Source: CAZCQG01 sp964500775
GTDB lineage: Bacteria > Campylobacterota > Campylobacteria > Campylobacterales > CAZCQG01
Length of the DNA stretch: 17,609 nt
Assembly: GCA_964500775.1 (NCBI GenBank)
Contig: CAZCQG010000042.1
Span: forward strand, 1-17,609
Direction of reading: 5' to 3'
In this document: piece after piece, positions 1 to 6,056 of the stretch
Numbering within the stretch: the first letter of the stretch is position 1
How the letters are laid out: each line of letters opens with the position of its first letter
Notes under the pieces: model-generated
The model's database searches: none
Seen by the model: the letters and a program-made list of their open reading frames with translations, nothing else
What the model was told of the DNA's origin: nothing
Made by a program: the position numbers and the translations under genes

Positions 1-85
1 ATATAATTATTATAAATCTCCTATTCTATGAAAAAAAAATCGATAGTACGAAATTTTGGAATACCTTTTGCTAAATTCGTAGCGA

Positions 86-104
86 GTCTATAGTCATTAT
101 AGAC
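86..104. repeat. short inverted repeat upstream of nrdB
   Basis: GTCTATA at 86-92 and TATAGAC at 98-104 form a perfect 7-bp inverted repeat around a 5-base centre (GTCAT). It lies about 110 bases upstream of the likely nrdB promoter. It could be a repressor operator or a small hairpin. Its symmetry (19 bp, odd centre) does not match the 16-bp paired NrdR boxes known upstream of ribonucleotide reductase genes in other bacteria. TATAGT at 89-94 also resembles a -10 box, so an upstream promoter is possible. Confidence 0.35.
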
Positions 105-134
105 CACTTATCCTCATTCACTCTACAGTTCTTT

Positions 135-186
135 ATTCTATTACGGGGTGAGATGCCATCCTCCATGGGTCTTACTCCGATAGAAT
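135..186. repeat. long imperfect hairpin with CCTCC loop, upstream of nrdB
   Basis: Bases 135-141 (ATTCTAT) pair with 180-186. After a two-base bulge (142-143), 144-154 pair with 169-179, allowing three G-U pairs. After a one-base bulge (G155), CCAT at 156-159 pairs with ATGG at 165-168. This gives about 22 base pairs closing a five-base loop, CCTCC (160-164). No T-run follows on either strand, so it does not look like an intrinsic terminator. It lies upstream of the TATAAT box at 217-222. It could be a structured leader read from an upstream promoter, a small RNA, or a protein-binding site. No known RNA family was recognised. Confidence 0.5.
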
Positions 187-216
187 CTAAAAAGGGCATA
201 TTTAGCTCCTAAAAAG

Positions 217-222
217 TATAAT
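217..222 (+). promoter_or_regulatory. probable -10 box of the nrdB operon promoter
   Basis: A perfect TATAAT stands 48 bases before the nrdB ATG, so transcription would start near 229 and give a leader of about 40 bases. No good -35 hexamer sits at the usual distance, which is normal for housekeeping promoters in Campylobacterota. It would drive nrdB, the hydrolase and pcm. Confidence 0.55.
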
Positions 223-270
223 CTAGACAAAGAAACTTCATCACAAAAATCAACTTAATTAGGGTGCGTC

Positions 271-1296
271 ATGGTTCCAAGAAAAAAGATTTACAACCCA
301 GAATCGACCGAAACGGTAAGCCAACGAAAGATCTTCGGCGGAAATCCGACGAGTATTTTTGAGCTCAACAAGATCAAATACCAATGGGCGTACAATCTCT
401 GGAAGGTGATGCTAGCAAACACGTGGTTTCCCGAAGAGGTCAATATGACACCCGACAAGAGGGATTATGCCGGAGGTCTCACGCCGCAGGAAAAGCTTGG
501 ATACGACAGAGCACTCTCGCAGCTCATCTTTATGGACAGCTTGCAGACAAATAACCTCATCGACAACGTCAATCCTTTTATCACTAGCCCCGAAGTAAAT
601 CTCATCCTCGTGCGCCAAGCCTTTGAAGAGGCACTCCACTCTCAAAGCTACGCCGTCATGGTGGAATCCATCAGCGCAAACACCGAAGAGATATACGATA
701 TGTGGCGCGTGGATATGCAGCTACGGGGCAAAAATGATCACATCGCAGGCGTATACGAAGAACTCGCCAAGAATCCCACTGAGAAGAATCTCGTCAAAGC
801 GATGTATGCCAATCAAATCCTAGAAGGAATCTACTTCTACGCGGGATTTACCTATTTTTATACCCTCGCGCGAAGCGGCAAGATGCTCGGAAGCGCACAG
901 ATGATTCGCTTTATCCAAAGAGACGAAGTGACCCATCTTTTGGTTTTTCAAAATATGATAAATACGATGAAAAAAGAGCGCCCCGACCTTTTCACCTCCG
1001 CACTCGAAGAGGAAGTGGTCGAGATGTTTAGAAAAGCCGTAGAGGTAGAATCTGCATGGGGCGACTACATCACCCAAGGACAGATACTCGGTCTCACTAG
1101 CGACATCATCGCCCAGTACATCCAGTACCTCGCGGACGACAGACTCAAAAAAGTAGGGATAAAACCGCTCTACGGCGCGACACACCCGATAAAATGGGTC
1201 GATAACTTCAGCCAGTTTAACGATCAAAAGACCAACTTCTTTGAAGGCAACGTCACCAACTACTCCAAAGGTAGTCTAAGCTTTGACGACTTCTAA
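271..1296 (+). CDS. nrdB: ribonucleoside-diphosphate reductase beta subunit (class Ia, NrdB)
   Basis: Small subunit of aerobic ribonucleotide reductase. It houses the diiron-tyrosyl radical cofactor that lets NrdA reduce ribonucleotides to deoxyribonucleotides in the cytoplasm. The diiron ligands fall where the family expects them: D89, E120 and H123 (in FEEALHSQSY), E185, E219 and H222 (in RDEVTH). Radical tyrosine Y127 is present, four residues after H123 as in E. coli Y122. The C-terminus ends in an acidic/aromatic tail (LSFDDF), as needed to dock on NrdA. The length of 341 residues is normal. The ATG follows a TATAAT promoter with a leader of about 40 bases. It is the first gene of a three-gene operon. 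nrdA is not in the window, so the two subunits are encoded apart, as in Campylobacter jejuni. Confidence 0.97.
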   Translation: MVPRKKIYNPESTETVSQRKIFGGNPTSIFELNKIKYQWAYNLWKVMLANTWFPEEVNMTPDKRDYAGGLTPQEKLGYDRALSQLIFMDSLQTNNLIDNVNPFITSPEVNLILVRQAFEEALHSQSYAVMVESISANTEEIYDMWRVDMQLRGKNDHIAGVYEELAKNPTEKNLVKAMYANQILEGIYFYAGFTYFYTLARSGKMLGSAQMIRFIQRDEVTHLLVFQNMINTMKKERPDLFTSALEEEVVEMFRKAVEVESAWGDYITQGQILGLTSDIIAQYIQYLADDRLKKVGIKPLYGATHPIKWVDNFSQFNDQKTNFFEGNVTNYSKGSLSFDDF

Positions 1297-2041
1297 GAAT
1301 CTCTACGCACTAGAGTTTAGAACACAAACTTCGTTTCAAAAAAATCTCAATCTCCTCGTCTCCCTCATCCAAAAATGCGACGAGGGATTTATCCAAGCTC
1401 CCGAAGTGTGCTTGAGCGGATTTTGCTACGAGCGTATGGATGAGGCGGCGGAGTTTAGCCTCGAGGCGCTCAAAGTCCTTTTTGACCTCTCTTACGACAA
1501 AAGTATCGCGCTTACTATGATCATCAAGGAAGACGGCGTGTACAAAAACCGCCTCTTTGTCCTCGATAAATGCAAAATAATCCACACCCAAGATAAACAC
1601 AAGCTTTTTCCTTTGGGAAAAGAGGATGCCCATTTCAGCGCCGGAGCACTCGAAGAGATCGCTATCTACGAAATAGATGGAATTAAATTTGCTTCGCTGA
1701 TATGCTTTGAGTTACGATTTAGCGAACTCTGGGAGCGCGTCAAAGGAGCGGATGTCATAACCGTCCCTGCGATGTGGGGAAAAGAGCGCAAGGATCACTA
1801 TAAAAGCCTCACGAAGTCACTCTCTATTATGAATCAGTGCTTCGTTATATGTAGCGATTCTTCCAATCCGAACATGGCTGCCTCTAGCCAAATTTTCAAT
1901 CCATTCGGACACCATAGTAACGGTGTCTTGTATCAAAGAGGGACGACAAAGATTTATAAGTCTCTCTTTGAACAAAAAAGCATCCAAGCGGTACGTAGAT
2001 ATATAAACATAGGTATAGGATTTGAACCTACTAGCAAATAG
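1283..2041 (+). CDS. carbon-nitrogen hydrolase (nitrilase superfamily)
   Basis: Cytoplasmic amidase of the nitrilase superfamily, 252 residues. The Glu-Lys-Cys catalytic triad is visible: E41 in QAPEVCLSGF, K105 in QDKHKLFP, and C141 in LICFELRF, which matches the family pattern around the nucleophile. The substrate cannot be read from the sequence; the superfamily includes omega-amidases, carbamoylases and deaminated-glutathione amidase. The start is a TTG inside the last codons of nrdB (14-base overlap). It is forced, because an in-frame TAA lies at 1277-1279 and no ATG occurs before the catalytic Glu. AAAGGT at 1266-1271 may serve as a distant ribosome site, and translational coupling to nrdB is likely. 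Its 3' end overlaps pcm. Confidence 0.85.
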   Translation: MTTSKNLYALEFRTQTSFQKNLNLLVSLIQKCDEGFIQAPEVCLSGFCYERMDEAAEFSLEALKVLFDLSYDKSIALTMIIKEDGVYKNRLFVLDKCKIIHTQDKHKLFPLGKEDAHFSAGALEEIAIYEIDGIKFASLICFELRFSELWERVKGADVITVPAMWGKERKDHYKSLTKSLSIMNQCFVICSDSSNPNMAASSQIFNPFGHHSNGVLYQRGTTKIYKSLFEQKSIQAVRRYINIGIGFEPTSK

Positions 2042-2648
2042 AAAATTAGCAGAAGAGATACACAAAAAATTCCCTCTCTCACCCGAGATAAAGGAAGCGA
2101 TAGCGGGCGTGAACCGCGAACTTTTCGTCAGTAACGGTTTTCGACACCTAAGCTACAAACTCGATGCCCTCCCTATGGCGGCAAACCAATGGATAAGCTC
2201 CCCGCTCACGGTAGCAAAAATGACCGAACACCTCAAACTCAAAGGGGCGGATAGCGTACTGGAGATAGGGTGCGGTAGCGGTTATCAAGCCGCAGTACTT
2301 AGCAAACTCGTACGTCGCGTCTTTAGCATAGAGCGTATCGAAAAGCTCCTCAATGAAGCGCGCGCTAGGATCAAACTCTCCAACATCACCAACATAAACA
2401 CCAAGCTCGACGACGGGCAAAAAGGGTGGAAAGAGTACGCCCCGTATGATCGGATACTTTTTTCCGCATACGCCCAAAATATCCCACCGCTACTTTTTGA
2501 GCAGCTCGCCGAAGGAGGCATCCTCGTAGCACCCGTGATGCGTGAAGGGAGACAGAAAATCATCAGATACACCAAACAAAGAGGACTTTTTAAAGAAGAG
2601 GAGATAGAGGAGTGTAGCTTCGTCCCCGTACTAGACGGTATCGCCTGA
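2022..2648 (+). CDS. pcm: protein-L-isoaspartate O-methyltransferase
   Basis: SAM-dependent repair enzyme that methylates isoaspartyl residues in damaged proteins so that they can revert to aspartate. The length of 208 residues is typical. Visible motifs: WISSPLTVAKM at 57-67 (family pattern ISxPxxVAxM), SAM-binding motif I VLEIGCGSGYQAAVL at 79-93, an acidic residue (E104) in the following strand, and IPPLLFEQLAEGG at 154-166. The start is TTG, overlapping the hydrolase by 20 bases. It is forced, because the in-frame codon at 2016-2018 is TAG and the next ATG lies at residue 52. It is last in the nrdB operon. Its stop codon directly abuts the stop of the convergent 61-residue gene. Confidence 0.93.
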   Translation: MNLLANRKLAEEIHKKFPLSPEIKEAIAGVNRELFVSNGFRHLSYKLDALPMAANQWISSPLTVAKMTEHLKLKGADSVLEIGCGSGYQAAVLSKLVRRVFSIERIEKLLNEARARIKLSNITNINTKLDDGQKGWKEYAPYDRILFSAYAQNIPPLLFEQLAEGGILVAPVMREGRQKIIRYTKQRGLFKEEEIEECSFVPVLDGIA

Positions 2649-2834
2649 TCAGCACTTAAACAAACTGCCGCAAAGAACGGCTATATGCTCCTCCCAAATA
2701 TTCACTTCGATTTTCAATAGTTCCAATAATTCATCATCTTCCGCATTTTCTAACTCCGAAGATATTTTTCTATACAACAATGGGTCAAAATTTTTTATAT
2801 TTTCGATTCTCTCTTTGAGATTCTCATTTTCCAT
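2649..2834 (-). CDS. small acidic protein of unknown function (61 aa)
   Basis: Not recognised. The 61-residue product is rich in Glu, Leu and Asn, is predicted mostly helical, and has no membrane segment. Two cysteines lie near the end (LCGSLFKC). The gene is supported by a well-placed ribosome site (AGGTGA, about 7 bases before the ATG) and a TATAAT at 2880-2875 in the short gap after rluD. It is convergent with pcm, the two stop codons touching at 2648/2649, so no terminator separates them. The helical, charged composition would suit a small regulator or antitoxin-like protein, but nothing specific supports that. Confidence 0.6.
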   Translation of the reverse strand: MENENLKERIENIKNFDPLLYRKISSELENAEDDELLELLKIEVNIWEEHIAVLCGSLFKC

Positions 2835-2874
2835 CGGGTTATCACCTATTATGATTTGGATTTTGGATTCAAGA

Positions 2875-2880
2875 ATTATA
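2875..2880 (-). promoter_or_regulatory. -10 box for the 61-aa gene
   Basis: TATAAT on the minus strand, 41 bases upstream of the ATG at 2834 and just past the end of the pseudouridine synthase gene. No convincing -35 hexamer. It suggests that the small gene can be transcribed on its own as well as by read-through. Confidence 0.4.
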
Positions 2881-2902
2881 ATCGCCTTCGGTCTCGTTCC
2901 GG

Positions 2903-3754
2903 TTACATCTCGGAGAGAAACTCTTCAATCCCTTTATTTGACATAATAACGTAGCGGATTTCCTCATACGTAAACTCCAAGGAAACCGAATGCAACATAA
3001 TCCGCCGCGCCCCGAAAAGCTCTACCCGCCGCATTTCGTCGATATGTCCGTCCAAAAAATCGCTCGCGATTTTCGCATCGATTCCATACAATGTATCGCC
3101 TAGAATCCTATGCCCGATATGGTGGAGATGGAGTCGTATCTGATGGAGTCGCCCGCTTTTCGGGAAAGCTCGCACAAGGGTATTTTCCCCGATACGCCGC
3201 AGCGGGACGATACGGGTCTGTGCGCTCTTGCCTGTTTCGCTCACATAGCTTTTTTGTTTAAAAACGCTTCTGTCCTGATTGATGGCAATAGGAGCATCTA
3301 TCTCTATCTCATGCTCAATTATACCGCTAGCCAGCGCTATGTAGCTCTTTTGGACTTCCCGATTCTCAAATAGCCCTTTGAGTGCCGCCTCGCTCTTCCT
3401 ATTACGCCCCACCATCACCACACCGCTCGTCTCAAAGTCCAGCCGATGGATACAGTTGCTATCGTTTCCAAATAGCCCACGCGCGGCATCTAGCAGCGTG
3501 TGGTCGTCGTTTCGGTATCTCGGATGGGAGAGGAGCTTGCTCGGCTTGTCAAACACCGCAAAGTGCGGCGTGACGAAAATCGGCTCTAGCCCGATGGATG
3601 CCGGCTCAAAGATGAGCACATTGAGTTCTTGCCCCGATTCTATCCGCTCGCTCTTATGCACTATCCGCCCTTCAGATTCCACCCGCCCTTGATCTAGCAA
3701 ACGCTGCGCACTTTTCATATCGATCCCAAGCCCATCGATGAGGATACGAAACAC
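2903..3754 (-). CDS. RluA/RluD-family ribosomal RNA pseudouridine synthase
   Basis: Cytoplasmic enzyme converting uridine to pseudouridine, most likely in rRNA. It has an N-terminal S4-like RNA-binding stretch (AQRLLDQGRV) and the catalytic motif HRLDFETSG with the invariant Asp. The conserved FDKPS and GRLHQIRLHL segments follow. The coordinates use the first ordinary start, a GTG, giving 283 residues. Family homology seems to extend 15 codons further upstream to a CTG at 3799 (reading LPFKTITLTAQASRPVF), which is preceded by GGAG at good spacing. A TGA at 3817-3815 closes the frame, and no ATG, GTG or TTG lies between it and 3754. This 5' extension coincides with one copy of a 51-bp direct repeat. 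The gene follows the toxin-antitoxin pair by 29-74 bases and probably shares its transcript. Confidence 0.88.
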   Translation of the reverse strand: MFRILIDGLGIDMKSAQRLLDQGRVESEGRIVHKSERIESGQELNVLIFEPASIGLEPIFVTPHFAVFDKPSKLLSHPRYRNDDHTLLDAARGLFGNDSNCIHRLDFETSGVVMVGRNRKSEAALKGLFENREVQKSYIALASGIIEHEIEIDAPIAINQDRSVFKQKSYVSETGKSAQTRIVPLRRIGENTLVRAFPKSGRLHQIRLHLHHIGHRILGDTLYGIDAKIASDFLDGHIDEMRRVELFGARRIMLHSVSLEFTYEEIRYVIMSNKGIEEFLSEM

Positions 3755-3799
3755 GGGACGACTTGCTTGGGCTGTGAGGGTTATGGTTTTAAAAGGCAG
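3749..3799. repeat. 51-bp direct repeat, copy 1 (5' end of the pseudouridine synthase frame)
   Basis: Matches 4360-4410 at 46 of 51 positions without gaps; the differences cluster in the centre. Read on the minus strand it spells the N-terminal codons of the pseudouridine synthase, from CTG to just past the GTG start. Together with copy 2 it brackets the toxin-antitoxin cassette. Homology stops sharply at both ends. Confidence 0.85.
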
Positions 3800-3828
3800 T
3801 TGGGTTCTCCGAATTCAACTTTTCGATC

Positions 3829-4101
3829 CTATCCGTATACTTCGTCATGCGTCCCTATGTCCATTAATATAATTGCATCATCGACTATTTTTATAAATAA
3901 TACGATTCTGTACTCATAGGTGAGCGAGACAGCATAAAATTCCGATAGTTTTCCTTTTAGTCTGTGGGTTTTGAGCCAAGGAGCGGTGTAGTCGTCCCTA
4001 AGTTGCGCAAGTATCTTTTCGTATTTTTCTAAAAGATTTTTATGTTTTGAAAAAAACTTTACCTCTTTTTTGTCATACCTCGGGGTAGTTTTTAGCTTCA
4101 T
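3829..4101 (-). CDS. type II toxin, RelE/ParE superfamily (YafQ-like mRNA interferase)
   Basis: A 90-residue basic protein with the fold signature of the YafQ branch of RelE toxins: HRLKGKLSEFYAVSLTYEYRI at 46-66, then LMDIGTHDEVYG at the end. H46, H85, R65 and several lysines are candidate catalytic residues; the C-terminal His corresponds to the catalytic His of YafQ. These toxins cleave mRNA on the ribosome when released from their antitoxin. The ATG overlaps the antitoxin stop in an ATGA arrangement, so antitoxin is made first and translation is coupled. No truncation is seen. The closest reading is a plasmid-stabilisation or addiction module now in the chromosome. Confidence 0.88.
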   Translation of the reverse strand: MKLKTTPRYDKKEVKFFSKHKNLLEKYEKILAQLRDDYTAPWLKTHRLKGKLSEFYAVSLTYEYRIVLFIKIVDDAIILMDIGTHDEVYG

Positions 4102-4304
4102 TTTTTGAGGGTGTTGATATGGGCTTGTATGTCTTCTATCGTTTTAGTCTTCAACGTTCCGCTTTGCAACGCCTGCAAGTCATCCAAAAGACCCTCTTCA
4201 AAGCTCACGTATTTTTCGATCTTGACTACGTCTTTTAAGTGCTCCAACATCCACATCACCTTATCCATAGCACTATCTTCGACTTTCAATAGTAAAGTTT
4301 GCAT
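4098..4304 (-). CDS. antitoxin partner of the YafQ-like toxin
   Basis: A 68-residue acidic, helical protein directly upstream of the toxin with a 4-base ATGA overlap. The N-terminal stretch MQTLLLKVEDSAMDKVMWML resembles small antitoxins with a short DNA-binding/dimerisation domain. The C-terminal half (SGTLKTKTIEDIQAHINTLKK) would wrap the toxin. The start is supported by GAAGG about 7 bases before the ATG and a strong promoter upstream. The antitoxin family (RelB/DinJ or a generic Campylobacterota type) could not be assigned; the identification rests mainly on gene order. Confidence 0.75.
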   Translation of the reverse strand: MQTLLLKVEDSAMDKVMWMLEHLKDVVKIEKYVSFEEGLLDDLQALQSGTLKTKTIEDIQAHINTLKK

Positions 4305-4329
4305 CTATATGCCTTCAATTTTTAAAATT

Positions 4330-4358
4330 ATTATACCACCGCCGCGTTAACAATCAAA
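4330..4358 (-). promoter_or_regulatory. promoter of the toxin-antitoxin operon
   Basis: On the minus strand TTTGAT (4358-4353) and TATAAT (4335-4330) are separated by exactly 17 bases. Transcription would start about 20 bases before the antitoxin ATG at 4304. The near-palindrome ATTTTTAAAAT at 4318-4328 lies directly downstream of the -10 box and could be the autoregulatory operator. The -35 element begins two bases from copy 2 of the direct repeat, so the promoter travels with the cassette. Confidence 0.6.
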
Positions 4359-4359
4359 A

Positions 4360-4410
4360 AAACACGGGACGACTTGCTTGGGCGGTGAGGGGTGGCGTTT
4401 TAAAAGGCAG
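4360..4410. repeat. 51-bp direct repeat, copy 2 (remnant of a pseudouridine-synthase-like 5' end)
   Basis: 46 of 51 bases match 3749-3799. On the minus strand it again begins CTGCCTTTTAAAAC and ends CGTCCCGTGTTT, but then hits TGA, so it codes for nothing. It lies between the TPR gene stop (4428) and the antitoxin promoter. An AGGA stands a few bases before its CTG. Confidence 0.85.
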
Positions 4411-4427
4411 GAGGATTCCTACGCGCT

Positions 4428-5936
4428 TTATTTATCCCAATTTTTAAAAGCCTCAATACTCTCAAGTACCCGTTTTTTGGCTTCGGAATCGATTAACGCA
4501 TCTGCCCAAGCATCCAACATATTCCAACCCCAACCGCCAAATCTCGCATCGCCGAGTTCGTTTTTGAGTTTGGCGATATTTTGGCTTTGGTCGCTTTGAA
4601 GAGAATCTTGCAAAATTTGAAGCATCTTGTATAGAAGCAGTGCGTTTTTATCGTTTTTAGCATACTCTTTAAATCGCAGCGACAACTCTCCATCAAACAC
4701 TTCGCCTGATAAAAGCTGCATCTCAAATAGGTTTGTATACGCACTCAATTTTTTTGGATTGCGCTCTATCGCCTCTTTAAAACACTTTATCGCTTCTTTG
4801 GATTCTCCCGTTGTGCCGAGCGTTACCCCTTTGTTATAAAGGGCTTTTGCGACTTGTTCTTGGATTTTCTCGTTCTTGGAATCTTTGTAGCGTCGTAGCA
4901 CTTCGTCATATGTCGCTATTTCTTCTTTGGATTCTCCCGTTGTGCCGAGCGTTACCCCTTTGTTATAAAGGGCGCTTGCGACTTGTTCTTGGATTTTCTC
5001 GTTCTTGGAATCGCCGTAGCGTCGTAGCATTTCGTCATATGTCGCTATTGCTTCTTTGGATTCTCCCGTTGTGCCGAGCGTTACCCCTTTGTTGACAAGG
5101 GCGCTTGCGACTGTTTCTTGGATTTTCTCGTTCTTGGAATCTTTGTAGCGTCGTAGCACTTCGTCGTAAGTTACTATCTCTTCTTCGGATTCTCCCGTTG
5201 TGCCGAGCGTTACCCCTTTGTTATAAAGGGCGCTTGCTATCCAAGCCTCATCTTTGGAAGTTTTTATTATTTCATCCCAATATTGAATTGCCTTAGGGTA
5301 ATCTTTAAGCTTATATGCAAACATTGCGGCTTCGTGTAGGCTTTGTTCATCTTTATACATTTTCGCTTTTTCTTCTGCGTAAGCCAAGGCGCCCCTTAGC
5401 GCCTGTTCGTCAGCATCAATATTATTATATTCACTCAACGGTTTATCGTCAAACTTATCTTTCATCTTTTGAAAATCATCACGCTCTTTGATAAGTATAT
5501 TAAGTTCTTTTTTTGCATTTTCGACAAGATTCTCATATTCGGCTTTTACTGATTCTATTGTCTTTTGTGCAGAATCTTTTGCTTCATCCGTCACCTCTTT
5601 TTTCCATCTAAAAGCCAAAAAGAGGGGGATTCCGATAGAGATAAACGTCGCGATTATCGCCCAGATAGCTACGACGATTGACCACAAAGTCAGCGTACTA
5701 TTTACATCCCCTATCCTCGCATCCTGCCTCCCGATAATATCCCGAAACTGCTCCACGCTTTGAGATTCCTTCTCTAACGATTCGACTTTGTTTTTGAGTT
5801 CGGCGTTCTCTTTTTGGAGATGCTCTATCTTGGCTTTGGTCTCGCCGATAAATTCCCCGTTTATGTTTTTGGCATCGCCCGCACCACACAAAGCAAGAGT
5901 GCAAAAGAGGATGAGAAGGAGTGTGTGTTTCATCAT
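4428..5936 (-). CDS. membrane-anchored coiled-coil and tetratricopeptide-repeat protein
   Basis: A 502-residue protein of unknown specific function. Order of parts: signal-like hydrophobic N-terminus (about 4-20), coiled coil (about 25-80), one membrane span (about 82-109) followed by RWKKE, a second charged helical stretch (about 112-165), then TPR-like repeats from about 176. Four copies of ALxNKGVTLGTTGES start at 236, 279, 322 and 365, exactly 43 residues apart, with TYDEVLRRYKDSKNEKIQE between them. The positive residues after the span suggest that the coiled coil is periplasmic and the TPR part cytoplasmic. The cysteine at 17 lacks a proper lipobox. The start is the first of two adjacent ATGs. 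TPR arrays usually bind partner proteins. It lies between purB (divergent) and the toxin-antitoxin cassette. Confidence 0.75.
   Translation of the reverse strand: MMKHTLLLILFCTLALCGAGDAKNINGEFIGETKAKIEHLQKENAELKNKVESLEKESQSVEQFRDIIGRQDARIGDVNSTLTLWSIVVAIWAIIATFISIGIPLFLAFRWKKEVTDEAKDSAQKTIESVKAEYENLVENAKKELNILIKERDDFQKMKDKFDDKPLSEYNNIDADEQALRGALAYAEEKAKMYKDEQSLHEAAMFAYKLKDYPKAIQYWDEIIKTSKDEAWIASALYNKGVTLGTTGESEEEIVTYDEVLRRYKDSKNEKIQETVASALVNKGVTLGTTGESKEAIATYDEMLRRYGDSKNEKIQEQVASALYNKGVTLGTTGESKEEIATYDEVLRRYKDSKNEKIQEQVAKALYNKGVTLGTTGESKEAIKCFKEAIERNPKKLSAYTNLFEMQLLSGEVFDGELSLRFKEYAKNDKNALLLYKMLQILQDSLQSDQSQNIAKLKNELGDARFGGWGWNMLDAWADALIDSEAKKRVLESIEAFKNWDK
4801..5237. repeat. tandem 129-bp repeats inside the TPR gene
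   Basis: Near-identical units begin at 4801, 4930, 5059 and 5188, exactly 129 bases apart; the fourth is partial (about 50 bases). The first about 35 bases of each unit (starting GATTCTCCCG) are identical in all four. Units 1 and 2 differ at only a handful of positions over 129 bases. Each unit encodes 43 residues, so gain or loss of a unit keeps the frame. Confidence 0.95.
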
Positions 5937-6056
5937 ATTTGGGATTCTCCCGCAAAGAAATCTAATAGCAAATAATACCTTTTTTGGATTTATTTCTCAC
6001 ACTCCCCTCCTAAGCCCCAACCTGCTAAAATACCACTAAAAAACAAGGTGTTGATG

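Noticed and set aside
86..104. NrdR box upstream of nrdB
   Set aside because: NrdR sites are paired 16-bp palindromes of a different consensus; only one 19-bp repeat with an odd centre is present.
135..186. Intrinsic terminator of an upstream gene
   Set aside because: The stem is strong, but no T-run follows it on either strand.
820..1227. 135-codon minus-strand frame inside nrdB
   Set aside because: Antisense shadow of a certain nrdB gene, with no domain or start signal.
4811..5095. Plus-strand frame with a repeated peptide pattern opposite the TPR gene
   Set aside because: Its repeats are simply the 129-bp units read on the wrong strand; the minus-strand frame runs the whole gene with a signal peptide, membrane span and TPR features.
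4801..5237. CRISPR array
   Set aside because: The units are 129 bp, contiguous and coding, with no variable spacers.
5886..5888. Lipoprotein lipobox cysteine in the TPR protein
   Set aside because: The residue before the cysteine is Leu, not the small residue a lipobox needs.
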